Source: Candidatus Kuenenbacteria bacterium CG_4_8_14_3_um_filter_39_15 (GTDB lineage: Bacteria > Patescibacteriota > Patescibacteriia > UBA2196 > GWA2-42-15). From it: DNA of 11,698 nucleotides. Under the pieces are notes generated by a model. It had not been told where the DNA came from. It saw only the letters and a program-made list of their open reading frames with translations, and ran no database searches. The stretch lies in contig PFHP01000012.1 of NCBI GenBank assembly GCA_002782365.1, forward strand, positions 1 through 11,698, written 5' to 3'. This document shows, one piece after another, positions 1 to 6,552 of the stretch (positions are counted from its first letter, which is position 1; each line of letters opens with the position of its first letter). The position numbers and the translations under genes were made by a program.

Positions 1-1
1 A

Positions 2-91
2 ACTTCTGACAACCGCGATCCGTTAATGGACAGTCCGAGCGAAGTCAGCCAGCAACAGCTGGAGGAACTGGGGATTCACTTCGTCAAATAA
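2..91 (+). CDS. C-terminal end of an unidentified protein (partial)
   Basis: One frame is open from the left edge to a TAA at 89-91 and gives 29 residues ending in LEELGIHFVK. The other two plus-strand frames meet stops within the first 25 bases. The tail is polar and rich in Gln, Glu and Ser, with no membrane segment and no motif I recognise. The start lies outside the window. It is called coding only because the frame is open and its composition is protein-like, so the support is modest. Confidence 0.45.
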   Translation, partial: TSDNRDPLMDSPSEVSQQQLEELGIHFVK

Positions 92-123
92 TTTATTAAT
101 TGACCTTACGCAAATTTTCTTAT

Positions 124-198
124 TGTCATTGCGAGGAGAAGCGAAGCGACGATGTCGCAATCTCGTAGTTAATGCTATTTTTGTTGCTCGCGATGACA
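124..198. repeat. 75-bp palindromic interspersed repeat
   Basis: The element is bounded by inverted ends, TGTCATTGCGAG (124-135) and CTCGCGATGACA (187-198), which pair with a single mismatch. Inside is a second perfect hairpin, GCGAC-GAT-GTCGC (146-158). The core text (GCGAGGAGAAGCGAAGCGAC, then GTCGCAATCTC) is the 'CATTGCGAG...GAAGCGAAGC...GCAATC' type of dispersed palindrome found between genes in many bacterial genomes. It can be read through in frame, so it shows up as spurious small ORFs on both strands; these are not genes. It is probably a non-autonomous repeat (MITE/RPE-like). No target-site duplication is clear. Confidence 0.75.
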
Positions 199-400
199 GT
201 ATTATTATTAGATTAGCAAAGATAATCAGAGAATATGAATTTCCGCAAGATAAATACCGCAATGTCCCATCTCCCCAAGAAAAGTATGGAAACAAAAAGG
301 CATTATGGGAGAGTTTGGATTTGAAAAATAACTAATAAAGAATCGCTAATTATAGTCAGTGGTTGGTGATGCCGTGCCTAGTTTTAATTAAATTAAATGT
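199..400. other. Intergenic stretch with a possible gene remnant
   Basis: This AT-rich stretch follows the palindromic repeat. One plus-strand frame stays open to a TAA at 333-335 and would encode about 45 residues ending KALWESLDLKNN. It has no start codon of its own apart from a TTG inside the repeat. It may be the tail of a gene interrupted by the repeat, or chance. From 336 to 400 I see no gene, no clear promoter and no hairpin. Confidence 0.25.
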
Positions 401-736
401 ATGGTTGAGCTGAAATTAGCAGCTAAAAAATATTATTGGACTAAGCACGCGCTGGAAAAAATCCGTTATTATAATTTGCCGCAATCCAGAGTCAAAAGAG
501 TTTTTCGGCATCCGCAAAGAGTGGAAACCGGCGTGGCGGAAAACACTCTGGCGGCTATGCAGGCGGCCGGCAGCCGGGGTCATCCGTACGAGATTTGGAT
601 AATGTATCAAATTAAAAAAGAGGTAGTGAAAATAATTTCAGCTTGGCGCTATCCGGGGAAAACCAAGCCTGGCGATCGGGTGCCGGTGCCAGACGAAATT
701 TTAGAGGAGCTGGGCATCGGCAGCAGCAATTATTGA
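401..736 (+). CDS. Small hypothetical protein, DUF4258-like
   Basis: The product is 111 residues, soluble and basic. Its N-terminal half reads YYWTKHALEKIRYYNL, followed by a helix ending in VFRHP and then EIWIMYQIKKEVVKIISAWRYPG. This order (Thr-x-His-Ala-x-x-x-Ile/Met, a helix ending near a Pro, then two strands ending in a Trp/Arg) is what DUF4258 and RelE/BrnT-like small folds show. I recognise the pattern only, so a toxin or RNase role is not supported. The C-terminal end, ILEELGI, resembles the end of the partial protein at 2-91. The start is the only ATG before the conserved part and has no Shine-Dalgarno sequence. No antitoxin-like partner is adjacent. The gene precedes guaB by 39 bases and ends before that gene's own promoter. 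Confidence 0.7.
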   Translation: MVELKLAAKKYYWTKHALEKIRYYNLPQSRVKRVFRHPQRVETGVAENTLAAMQAAGSRGHPYEIWIMYQIKKEVVKIISAWRYPGKTKPGDRVPVPDEILEELGIGSSNY

Positions 737-740
737 TAGA

Positions 741-769
741 TTGATTTTTTTAAAAATTTAAGATAGAAT
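741..769 (+). promoter_or_regulatory. Candidate sigma70-type promoter giving a leaderless guaB mRNA
   Basis: TTGATT (741-746) and TAGAAT (764-769) are separated by exactly 17 bases. The guaB ATG begins seven bases after the last base of the -10 hexamer, which is where transcription normally starts. The predicted mRNA would therefore begin at, or within a base or two of, the start codon. No Shine-Dalgarno sequence is present, which agrees with leaderless initiation. The same TAGAAT-N6-ATG arrangement precedes the MFS gene at 6852-6866. Confidence 0.45.
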
Positions 770-775
770 AATGGT

Positions 776-1830
776 ATGAAATTAGGTTTAACTTATGATG
801 ATGTGTTGCTTGTCCCGCAATATTCGGAAGTCAGTCCGAAAGATGTGGATACGAGCGTCCAATTAACCAAGAGGATTTGTTTGGCAATCCCGATTTTATC
901 CGCAGCAATGGATACGGTTACTGAAGCTAGGATGGCGGTTAGTCTGGGGAAACTCGGCGGTTTAGGGGTGATTCACCGCTCAAATACGATCGCCGAACAA
1001 GTAGCCATGGTTAATCAAGCAAAAAAGGAAAAAGTTTTAGTTGGCGCGGCTTGCGGGCCGCATGATTTAGATCGGGCGAGGGCATTAGACAAGGCAGGAG
1101 CTGATATTATCGTGGTTGATTGCGCGCATGCGCATAAAGGAAGCGTGCTGGCCAGCGCTAAAAAAATTAAAAAATTAATTAAGGCTGATTTAATGCTGGG
1201 CAATATTGCTAACCGCTAAGGCGGCGCTTGATCTGGCTCGGGTGGCCCAGGTGATTAAGGTTGGGGTTGGGCCGGGAGCGATTTGCACTACGCGAGTGGT
1301 CGCCCGGGATTGGCGTGCCGCAATTAACGGCTGTCATGGATGTGGTTAAGGCTCTAAAAGGGCGGGTAGCGGTGGTTGCTGATGGCGGGCTTAAATATTC
1401 AGGGGATATCACAAAAGCGTTAGCAGCCGGAGCCAGGGCGGTGATGCTCGGTTCAATGTTGGCAGGACTTTTAGAATCGCCGGGAAAAATTATAGTTGAC
1501 CATGGGAAAAAATATAAAGTTTATCGCGGCATGGGCAGCGCAGCGGTGATGAATAAAAATAAATCGGCGGATAGATATTTTCAGGCAGGCAGTAAAAAAT
1601 ACGTGCCGGAAGGAGTGGCAGGCATGGTGCCGTATAAAGGAAAATTATTTGAAGTGATCTATCAGATTATTGGAGGATTAAAAGCCGGCATGGGTTATAT
1701 CGGCGCGCCTAATATTTATGAGATGCCGAAGAAAGCGGAATTTATGCGGATAACTTCAGCGACTTTGAGAGAGTCGCACCCGCATAGTTTGAGCGCCATT
1801 AAAAAAGAAGCTAATTATTCATCAGTATGA
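776..1830 (+). pseudogene. guaB: IMP dehydrogenase without CBS domains, broken by two frameshifts
   Basis: IMP dehydrogenase oxidises IMP to XMP with NAD+, the committed step to GMP. The N-terminal part (776-1210) carries LTYDDVLLVP and SAAMDTVTEARMA. The middle part (1212-1304) carries GPGAICTTR with the catalytic Cys at 1284-1286. The last part (1306-1830) carries VADGGLKYSGDI, GSMLAG, the flap residues DRYFQ, and RITSATLRESHPH. These three parts lie in three different frames. One extra A at 1211/1212 and one extra C within 1303-1305 account for it, and removing both gives a continuous protein of about 350 residues. As it stands, translation from the ATG stops at 1217-1219, before the catalytic loop. 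The two CBS domains normally placed after the GVIHR region are absent. Such short forms are known, for example in Borrelia. The motifs LRESHPH and DRYFQ favour IMPDH over GMP reductase. Sequencing error and real decay are both possible. Confidence 0.85.
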
Positions 1831-2813
1831 AAAATAATTTGTCACCACTGGCCGAACTTCATTCGCATCTGGGCGCCGCGGTACAGCCGCATATTATGTG
1901 GAGCATTGCGCATGAACAGGGGATTAAATTACCGACTAAAAATTATTTTGAGTTTGAGAATTTTTTGACTGTTAAAAAAATTGGTCGCTACACTGATTTT
2001 TTTAGTTTAAATAAGGATTTGTATAAATTATCCGAATTAATTCAATCATCGCCCTTGGCAGTTGAACCGGCTGTTCATGGGACATTGGGCGGCGCTTATC
2101 GCAATAGCAATATAATCTTGCATGAGCTTAGGTTTTGCCCAGCGAAGAGGAACAGGGGAGGCGAAAGGGACTTAGACTCAATAATTTTAGCCGCGATTCG
2201 TGGCATGGAAAGGGCAGCGCTTGAATATCCTGAAATTAAGGCTGGAATCATTATTGAACTTGATAGAGAATTAAGTTATGAACTGAATGCCACCATGTAT
2301 GAAAAAGCAAAAAAATATAAAAATAGGGGAATTGTCGGCATAGATTTAACCGGCCCCTTAATGAAAAATTTTAAGCCGGATGAATTAGTGGATATCTTTA
2401 TTGATGCCCAACAAAACGGCTTTGGGGTAACGATGCACACCGGTGAAGAAGGGAGCTTGAATGAGATGAGGATGTATATTAAAAAAGTTAAGCCCCAGAG
2501 GGTAGGGCATGGGATTTTAGCATGGCAAGATAAGAAATTAATGCAGCAGCTTGCCAGTAATAATATTTATTTAGAACTTTGCCCGACAAGCAATTTGTTT
2601 ATTGGCAGGATCAAGAGTTACAGAGAGATGAAGAAGATATATGATACACTTTATCAGGCCGGGGTAAAATTGACGATTAACACTGACGGGCCGGAATTTT
2701 ATAATACTAATTTGCAAAAAGAAATTAAAAGTCTGGTGGAGAATAAGGTGTTTGGAGAGAAGGAAATTAATGAGTTCATAAAAAATGCATTTGAGGCAAG
2801 TTTTTTAAGATGA
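1827..2813 (+). CDS. add: Adenosine deaminase-family amidohydrolase
   Basis: This 328-residue protein belongs to the metal-dependent purine deaminases (adenosine to inosine plus ammonia, in the cytoplasm). Visible in order are the metal-binding HSH (His12, His14), MHTGEE (His204 as metal ligand, Glu207 as proton shuttle), RVGHGI (His228), CPTSNL, and NTDGP (Asp287 as metal ligand). The spacings match the family: three residues from His204 to Glu207 and 24 to His228. Two residues that normally contact the nucleoside differ. HxHLDGA is here HSHLGAA, so the Asp that binds the ribose is lost. TDDP is here TDGP, so the Asp that contacts the purine ring is Gly. Catalysis therefore looks intact while the exact substrate is open. 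The ATG overlaps the guaB stop as ATGA, which implies translational coupling and a shared role in purine salvage. Confidence 0.82.
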   Translation: MKNNLSPLAELHSHLGAAVQPHIMWSIAHEQGIKLPTKNYFEFENFLTVKKIGRYTDFFSLNKDLYKLSELIQSSPLAVEPAVHGTLGGAYRNSNIILHELRFCPAKRNRGGERDLDSIILAAIRGMERAALEYPEIKAGIIIELDRELSYELNATMYEKAKKYKNRGIVGIDLTGPLMKNFKPDELVDIFIDAQQNGFGVTMHTGEEGSLNEMRMYIKKVKPQRVGHGILAWQDKKLMQQLASNNIYLELCPTSNLFIGRIKSYREMKKIYDTLYQAGVKLTINTDGPEFYNTNLQKEIKSLVENKVFGEKEINEFIKNAFEASFLR

Positions 2814-2832
2814 GTGATTAATTTAAAATCAA

Positions 2833-3972
2833 ATGAAACGTTTAAACCACCAACCAGATTATACCTTGATAATTTTATTTGGAGTGATAGTTGTTTTTGG
2901 ACTGATAATGCTTTCTTCTGCCACCTCAGTGCTTGGTTATGATAAATTTGAAGATAGTTATTGGTATTTAAAACACCAGATAATGCAAGGCCTGTTGCCA
3001 GGCTTATTTTTGTTTTTAGTATTGTCCAGAGTTGATTATCGTCTCTGGAAGAAGTTTTCAGCTGCGCTTTTATGGTTTTCTCTCGGGCTGCTGGTGTTGG
3101 TTTTTATACCGGGCATCGGAGCTGATTATGGCAAGGCAAAGTCGTGGCTTAATATCGGCGGATTTTCCTTGCAGCCAGCGGAAATTGTCAAGCTAACTTT
3201 TCTTGTGTATTTAGCCGCTTGGCTGGAAAAAAGAAAGGAAAGGGTGCAAACGGCGGCTTATGGCTTGGTACCTTTTTTGGTTTATTTGGGATTGGTCGGA
3301 GGTTTGATAATTTTACAGCCCGACATTGGCACTCTGTTTATTATTATTCTCATGAGTCTGGTGGTTTTTTATACGGCTGGCGCTAGGTATAAGCATCTAT
3401 TTTATATAATGCTCGCCGGCGTGGCTGGTTTGGCAGTTTTAATTAAAGCCGCGCCATATCGTCTAGACAGACTGTCATCTTTTTTAGATCCAAGTGTTGA
3501 TCCGCAGGGAATTGGTTACCACATAAATCAGGCGCTTTTGGCAGTCGGCTCTGGCGGCTGGTTCGGTTTAGGCCTTGGTCATTCAGAGCAGAAGTTTCAG
3601 TATTTGCCAGAGGTGGCCGGTGATTCAATTTTTGCCGTGATGGCAGAGGAGCTTGGTTTTGTGCTAATCTTAGCTGTTATAGTTGTATTTTTATGGTTAT
3701 TTGTTAGAATGATGAAAGTGGCTAAAAATGCCCCTGATATGTTTGGTAATTTAATTGGGGTTGGCGTTGCCACCTGGCTAGTAGGACAATTTTTTGTCAA
3801 TGTGGCGGCAATGCTCAGACTGATGCCTTTGACTGGCGTGCCATTGCCCTTGATTAGTTATGGAGGCACAGCCATGATGACGGCGATGGCCGGCATAGGC
3901 ATAGTAGTTAATATATCAAAACATACTCAACAAAATATGGTGGTTGATGCCTCTAGGGTGAGGAGGAGATAG
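2833..3972 (+). CDS. ftsW: FtsW, SEDS-family peptidoglycan glycosyltransferase
   Basis: FtsW polymerises lipid II into glycan strands at the division septum, working with a class B penicillin-binding protein. The 379-residue product is strongly hydrophobic with about ten membrane helices. Hallmarks are KSWLNIGGFSLQPAEIVKL after the first helices, LQPDIGT, the large extracellular-loop signature RLSSFLDP...DPQGIGYHINQALLAVGSGG, then LPEVAGDSIFAVMAEELGF with the presumed catalytic Asp264, and PLTGVPLPLISYGGTAM near the end. RodA is the close paralogue; the location directly upstream of murG and murC favours FtsW. The gene begins 19 bases after the deaminase stop with no Shine-Dalgarno sequence. 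The AGGAGGAG just before its own stop encodes Arg residues and is too far from murG to act as a ribosome site. No partner PBP gene lies in the window. Confidence 0.93.
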   Translation: MKRLNHQPDYTLIILFGVIVVFGLIMLSSATSVLGYDKFEDSYWYLKHQIMQGLLPGLFLFLVLSRVDYRLWKKFSAALLWFSLGLLVLVFIPGIGADYGKAKSWLNIGGFSLQPAEIVKLTFLVYLAAWLEKRKERVQTAAYGLVPFLVYLGLVGGLIILQPDIGTLFIIILMSLVVFYTAGARYKHLFYIMLAGVAGLAVLIKAAPYRLDRLSSFLDPSVDPQGIGYHINQALLAVGSGGWFGLGLGHSEQKFQYLPEVAGDSIFAVMAEELGFVLILAVIVVFLWLFVRMMKVAKNAPDMFGNLIGVGVATWLVGQFFVNVAAMLRLMPLTGVPLPLISYGGTAMMTAMAGIGIVVNISKHTQQNMVVDASRVRRR

Positions 3973-3980
3973 AATTAGAA

Positions 3981-4002
3981 TTTTAAATTTTAAATTTTAA
4001 AA
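3981..4002. repeat. Tandem TTTTAAA heptamers between ftsW and murG
   Basis: Three consecutive TTTTAAA units lie at 3981-3987, 3988-3994 and 3995-4001, followed by one more A. The unit is nearly self-complementary. The whole 43-base spacer before murG is almost pure A/T and holds no Shine-Dalgarno sequence. It resembles the short AT-rich repeats found inside murG and secA, and could be bent or easily melted DNA. Confidence 0.6.
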
Positions 4003-4015
4003 TTCATTTAAAATT

Positions 4016-5083
4016 ATGAAATTATTATTTGCCGGTGGCGGGACACTGGGTTCAGTGACGTCGCTTTTGGCCGTAGTGGAAGAGCTGAAGGATAAAAATC
4101 CTGACGTTGATTTTTATTGGCTGGGCACAAAGGCTGGGCCAGAAGAGTCCGTCATCAGGGAATATAACATAGAATTTAAGGCAGTTGCCAGCGGCAAATT
4201 GCGCCGGTATTTTAGTCTGCTTAATTTTATGGATGTCTTCAAGATCGCGCTTGGTTTTTTCCAGTCATTTATTCTGATCTTAAAATGTCGGCCTGATGTC
4301 ATAGTTTCTGCCGGTGGTTATGTGGCGGTACCAGTGGTCTGGGCTGGCTGGCTCCTGGGAATTCCCAGTTTGATTCATCAGCAAGACGTGCGGGCCGGGC
4401 TGGCCAATAAATTGTGCGCCGGGGCTGCTAAAATAATCACTGTTTGTTTTCCCGAAAGCGTCAAGAATTTTAAGCAGAGCAAAGTTCAGATAACAGGCAA
4501 TCCGGTGAGGCAGGAAATCCGGAATCCCAAATCAAAAATTCAAGATTTGATTGATAAATATAAATTAAATGAGCAGTTACCAAGAGTGCTGGTAATGGGT
4601 GGGGGCAGAGGAGCAAGATCAATAAATAAATTAGTAGAGGATTCTATTAAAGAGTTGGTTAAGTTTTGTCAGATAGTTCATGTGACGGGAATCATGAATT
4701 ATGAATCAAAAATTACGAATTATGGTAATTATTATAAATATGATTTTTTAGTGGATAGTACGGAGGTTTTACAGTTGGCTGATTTAATTGTGTCGCGTGC
4801 CGGTATGGGGGCGTTGACAGAAATTGCATATTTGGCTAAGCCGGCGATTATTATGCCCATTCCTAATTCACACCAAGTTGATAATGCGCTATATTTTTAT
4901 GAGCGCGGAGCGGTTGAAATATTGGATCAAAAAGAATTGGCCGGCGAGGAGTTTGTTAAACGCGTCAGGGATTTATTAGGTGATAAAAAGAAAATGAAGG
5001 GACTGGGAGACAAGGCGCAGCGAGTAATTAAATGGGGCGCGGAGGAAAAAATTGCCGGATTAATTTTAAGTTTAGCCAAATAA
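4016..5083 (+). CDS. murG: MurG, UDP-GlcNAc:lipid I GlcNAc transferase
   Basis: MurG adds GlcNAc to lipid I on the inner face of the membrane to make lipid II, the substrate of the FtsW encoded just upstream. The 355-residue protein has both GT-B halves. The N-terminal half has the glycine loop GGGTLGSV (residues 7-14), SAGGYVAVP, and IHQQDVRAGLANK. The linker is ITGNPVR. The C-terminal half has VLVMGGGRGARSIN, the SRAGMGALTEIAYLAKPAIIMP donor site, and a final helix. Two conserved spots differ: the invariant His of GTGGH is Ser, and HEQN is HQQD. Two short repeat-like inserts (NPKSKIQ and NYESKITNYG) sit at domain-surface positions. The start ATG is 43 bases after ftsW in an AT-rich spacer. 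The stop touches the murC leader. Confidence 0.92.
   Translation: MKLLFAGGGTLGSVTSLLAVVEELKDKNPDVDFYWLGTKAGPEESVIREYNIEFKAVASGKLRRYFSLLNFMDVFKIALGFFQSFILILKCRPDVIVSAGGYVAVPVVWAGWLLGIPSLIHQQDVRAGLANKLCAGAAKIITVCFPESVKNFKQSKVQITGNPVRQEIRNPKSKIQDLIDKYKLNEQLPRVLVMGGGRGARSINKLVEDSIKELVKFCQIVHVTGIMNYESKITNYGNYYKYDFLVDSTEVLQLADLIVSRAGMGALTEIAYLAKPAIIMPIPNSHQVDNALYFYERGAVEILDQKELAGEEFVKRVRDLLGDKKKMKGLGDKAQRVIKWGAEEKIAGLILSLAK
4523..4547. repeat. AATCCCAAATC-type repeat inside murG
   Basis: An A/T-rich, C-spiked run encodes NPKSKIQD in MurG, just after the conserved GNPVR linker. Its style (AATCCCAAATC, then AAAAATTCAAG) matches the other in-frame runs in murG and secA and not the surrounding codon use. 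It adds about eight residues in a region of variable length in the family. It appears to be one member of a dispersed short-repeat family. Confidence 0.45.
4690..4724. repeat. AATTATGAATC-type repeat inside murG
   Basis: The stretch encodes IMNYESKITNYG, between VHVTG and the following YKYDFLVDS strand. It is built from repeats of the form GAATTATGAATC and AAAAATTACGAATTATG. A near relative is in secA at 10191-10220 (GAATCAAGAATTAAGAATTATG), giving the similar peptide NQESRIKNYG. The reading frame is kept. Confidence 0.5.
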
Positions 5084-5106
5084 TATGCCGTTATAATATG
5101 CCGTTA
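5081..5106 (+). repeat. 13-bp tandem duplication over the murC start
   Basis: TAATATGCCGTTA occurs twice without a gap (5081-5093 and 5094-5106). The first TAA is the murG stop. The first ATG (5085) opens only ATG-CCG-TTA-TAA, whose stop is supplied by the second copy. The second ATG (5098) begins murC with the same codons, CCG TTA. The duplication therefore moved the real start 13 bases away and left a three-codon minicistron between murG and murC. Confidence 0.85.
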
Positions 5107-6483
5107 GATTTAGAAAAAATAAAAAAAATCCACCTGATTGGCATCGGGGGGATTATAATGAGTGCGCTGGCAAGGTATTTTTTGAGTTTGGGCAAAGCAG
5201 TCAGCGGGTCAGACAGGGATAGATCAGAGATTACGGAAAAATTGGAGCAACTGGGAGCTACAGTTCATAAAGGGCATGCGGCCAGCAATCTGGGCAATAA
5301 TATTGATCTAGTTGTTTACACCGAAGCAATCAGTAAAGATAATCAGGAGTTAATCAGGGCGCGCGATTTACAGCTGCCCACCTATTCTGTTTATCAGGTA
5401 TTGGGCGGTTTATCACAGGGCAAATACACAGTTGCCGTGGCCGGGATGCATGGCAAGAGCACAACGACTTCAATGGTCGGACTAATTTTAGAAGCGGCCG
5501 GTTTGAATCCAACCGTCTTTGTCGGCACGCAATTAAAAGAATTTGATGGGAATTTAAGGCTGGGTAAAAGTCAATATTTAGTATCAGAGGCTTGCGAGTA
5601 TCGGGATAATTTTTTAAATTATCAGCCTAATATCGGCGTGGTGACTAATATTGAAGCGGAGCATTTGGATTATTTTAAAAACATTGCGGGAGTGAAAAAA
5701 AGCTTTAAAAGGTTTATCAGCCAGATTAAAAACGATGGCTGGCTGGTTTTTAATGGCGATGACAAGCATGCGCTGCAACTGGCCAAAACAGCCAGGGGCA
5801 ATAAGATTAGTTTTGGAGTTGATAATCAACTGGTTGATTTTAGGGCGGCGAGCATTGAAATTGGTGATAATGGCGACACTAATTTTACTTTGGCAAGCAA
5901 AAAATTAAAAGAGTATGACGGCATCCGTTTCAGCTTAAAAGTCCCTGGTAATTTTAATGTCTACAACGCGCTCTCGGCAATTTCCGTGGCGGCAATTTTG
6001 GCAGTCAAAGTTCAGGTGGTCCAGGATGTGCTCTCTAAATTCAACGGCGTTTGGCGCCGTTTTGAATTTAAAGGCGAGCGTGAGGGGATCCAATATTTTG
6101 ATGATTATGCGCATCATCCCACAGAAATAAGGGCAACCTTAAAAGCGGCCAAACAAAAATTTGGCAACAGAACTTTCTGGCTGGTTTATCAGCCGCATCT
6201 TTATTCAAGAACGAATGATTTTTTGAATGAATTTGCGGCCAGTTTGAATTTGGCCCCCGATTTAATTTTAGCGCCGATTTATGCGGCCAGGGAAGAAAAT
6301 AAATGGGGGATAACGAGCAAGGATTTAGCTGATTTGATGAACAAAAAATTCAAGCGCCCGAAGCCGGTCATTTATTTGCCAAGCTTGGTTAAGATTAGAA
6401 ATTATTTAAAGAAGCATGTTCAGTTGGGCGAGGTGGTGATGACCATGGGAGCAGGAGATGTATATAAAATTATAAATAAGTGA
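5098..6483 (+). CDS. murC: MurC, UDP-N-acetylmuramate--L-alanine ligase
   Basis: MurC joins L-alanine to UDP-MurNAc using ATP, the first step of stem-peptide assembly in the cytoplasm. From the ATG at 5098 the protein is 461 residues, usual for the family. Domain 1 opens with IHLIGIGGIIMSALA. The P-loop is GMHGKSTTTS with Lys120. EACEYRDNFL and NIEAEHLDYF lie in the central ligase domain. FDDYAHHPTEIRATL (His339, His340) opens the C-terminal domain, and MTMGAGDVYKI is near the end. An upstream in-frame start would add 22 residues that read through the end of murG and lie before the conserved dinucleotide-binding strand, so 5098 is preferred. The gene follows murG by 14 bases and ends the operon at a terminator. 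ddl and ftsQ, common next genes in this cluster, are absent. Confidence 0.94.
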   Translation: MPLDLEKIKKIHLIGIGGIIMSALARYFLSLGKAVSGSDRDRSEITEKLEQLGATVHKGHAASNLGNNIDLVVYTEAISKDNQELIRARDLQLPTYSVYQVLGGLSQGKYTVAVAGMHGKSTTTSMVGLILEAAGLNPTVFVGTQLKEFDGNLRLGKSQYLVSEACEYRDNFLNYQPNIGVVTNIEAEHLDYFKNIAGVKKSFKRFISQIKNDGWLVFNGDDKHALQLAKTARGNKISFGVDNQLVDFRAASIEIGDNGDTNFTLASKKLKEYDGIRFSLKVPGNFNVYNALSAISVAAILAVKVQVVQDVLSKFNGVWRRFEFKGEREGIQYFDDYAHHPTEIRATLKAAKQKFGNRTFWLVYQPHLYSRTNDFLNEFAASLNLAPDLILAPIYAAREENKWGITSKDLADLMNKKFKRPKPVIYLPSLVKIRNYLKKHVQLGEVVMTMGAGDVYKIINK

Positions 6484-6510
6484 TTCAGGGATAACATATT
6501 ATTAATAATG

Positions 6511-6545
6511 AAACCCCGCCAAAGACTTATTGGGTGGGGTTTTCT
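6511..6545. terminator. Hairpin terminator after murC, possibly bidirectional
   Basis: AAACCCCGCC (6511-6520) pairs with GGTGGGGTTT (6533-6542) over ten base pairs, one of them G-U, around a 12-base loop. The stem ends in a T-rich run on the plus strand. It lies 28 bases after the murC stop and just before the end of a convergent minus-strand ORF. On the minus strand the stem also ends in TTT and is followed by an AT-rich run, so it could serve both directions. Confidence 0.8.
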
Positions 6546-6552
6546 AAAAATA

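Noticed and set aside
23..295. Open frame of 90 codons on the minus strand
   Set aside because: It runs through the palindromic repeat and the end of the partial gene, its peptide is repeat-derived (RHRRFASPRNDN), and it has no recognisable domain.
1208..1306. Programmed frameshifting to rescue guaB
   Set aside because: Neither site has a slippery heptamer or a nearby stem, and two independent shifts would be needed within about 95 bases; error or decay is simpler.
3961..3968. AGGAGGAG as a Shine-Dalgarno sequence for murG
   Set aside because: It lies about 47 bases before the murG ATG and encodes Arg codons at the end of ftsW, so the distance is far too long.
5032..5097. Upstream start giving a 483-residue MurC
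   Set aside because: The extra 22 residues overlap the end of murG and precede the normal first strand of the MurC N-terminal domain; ATG 5098 fits the family.
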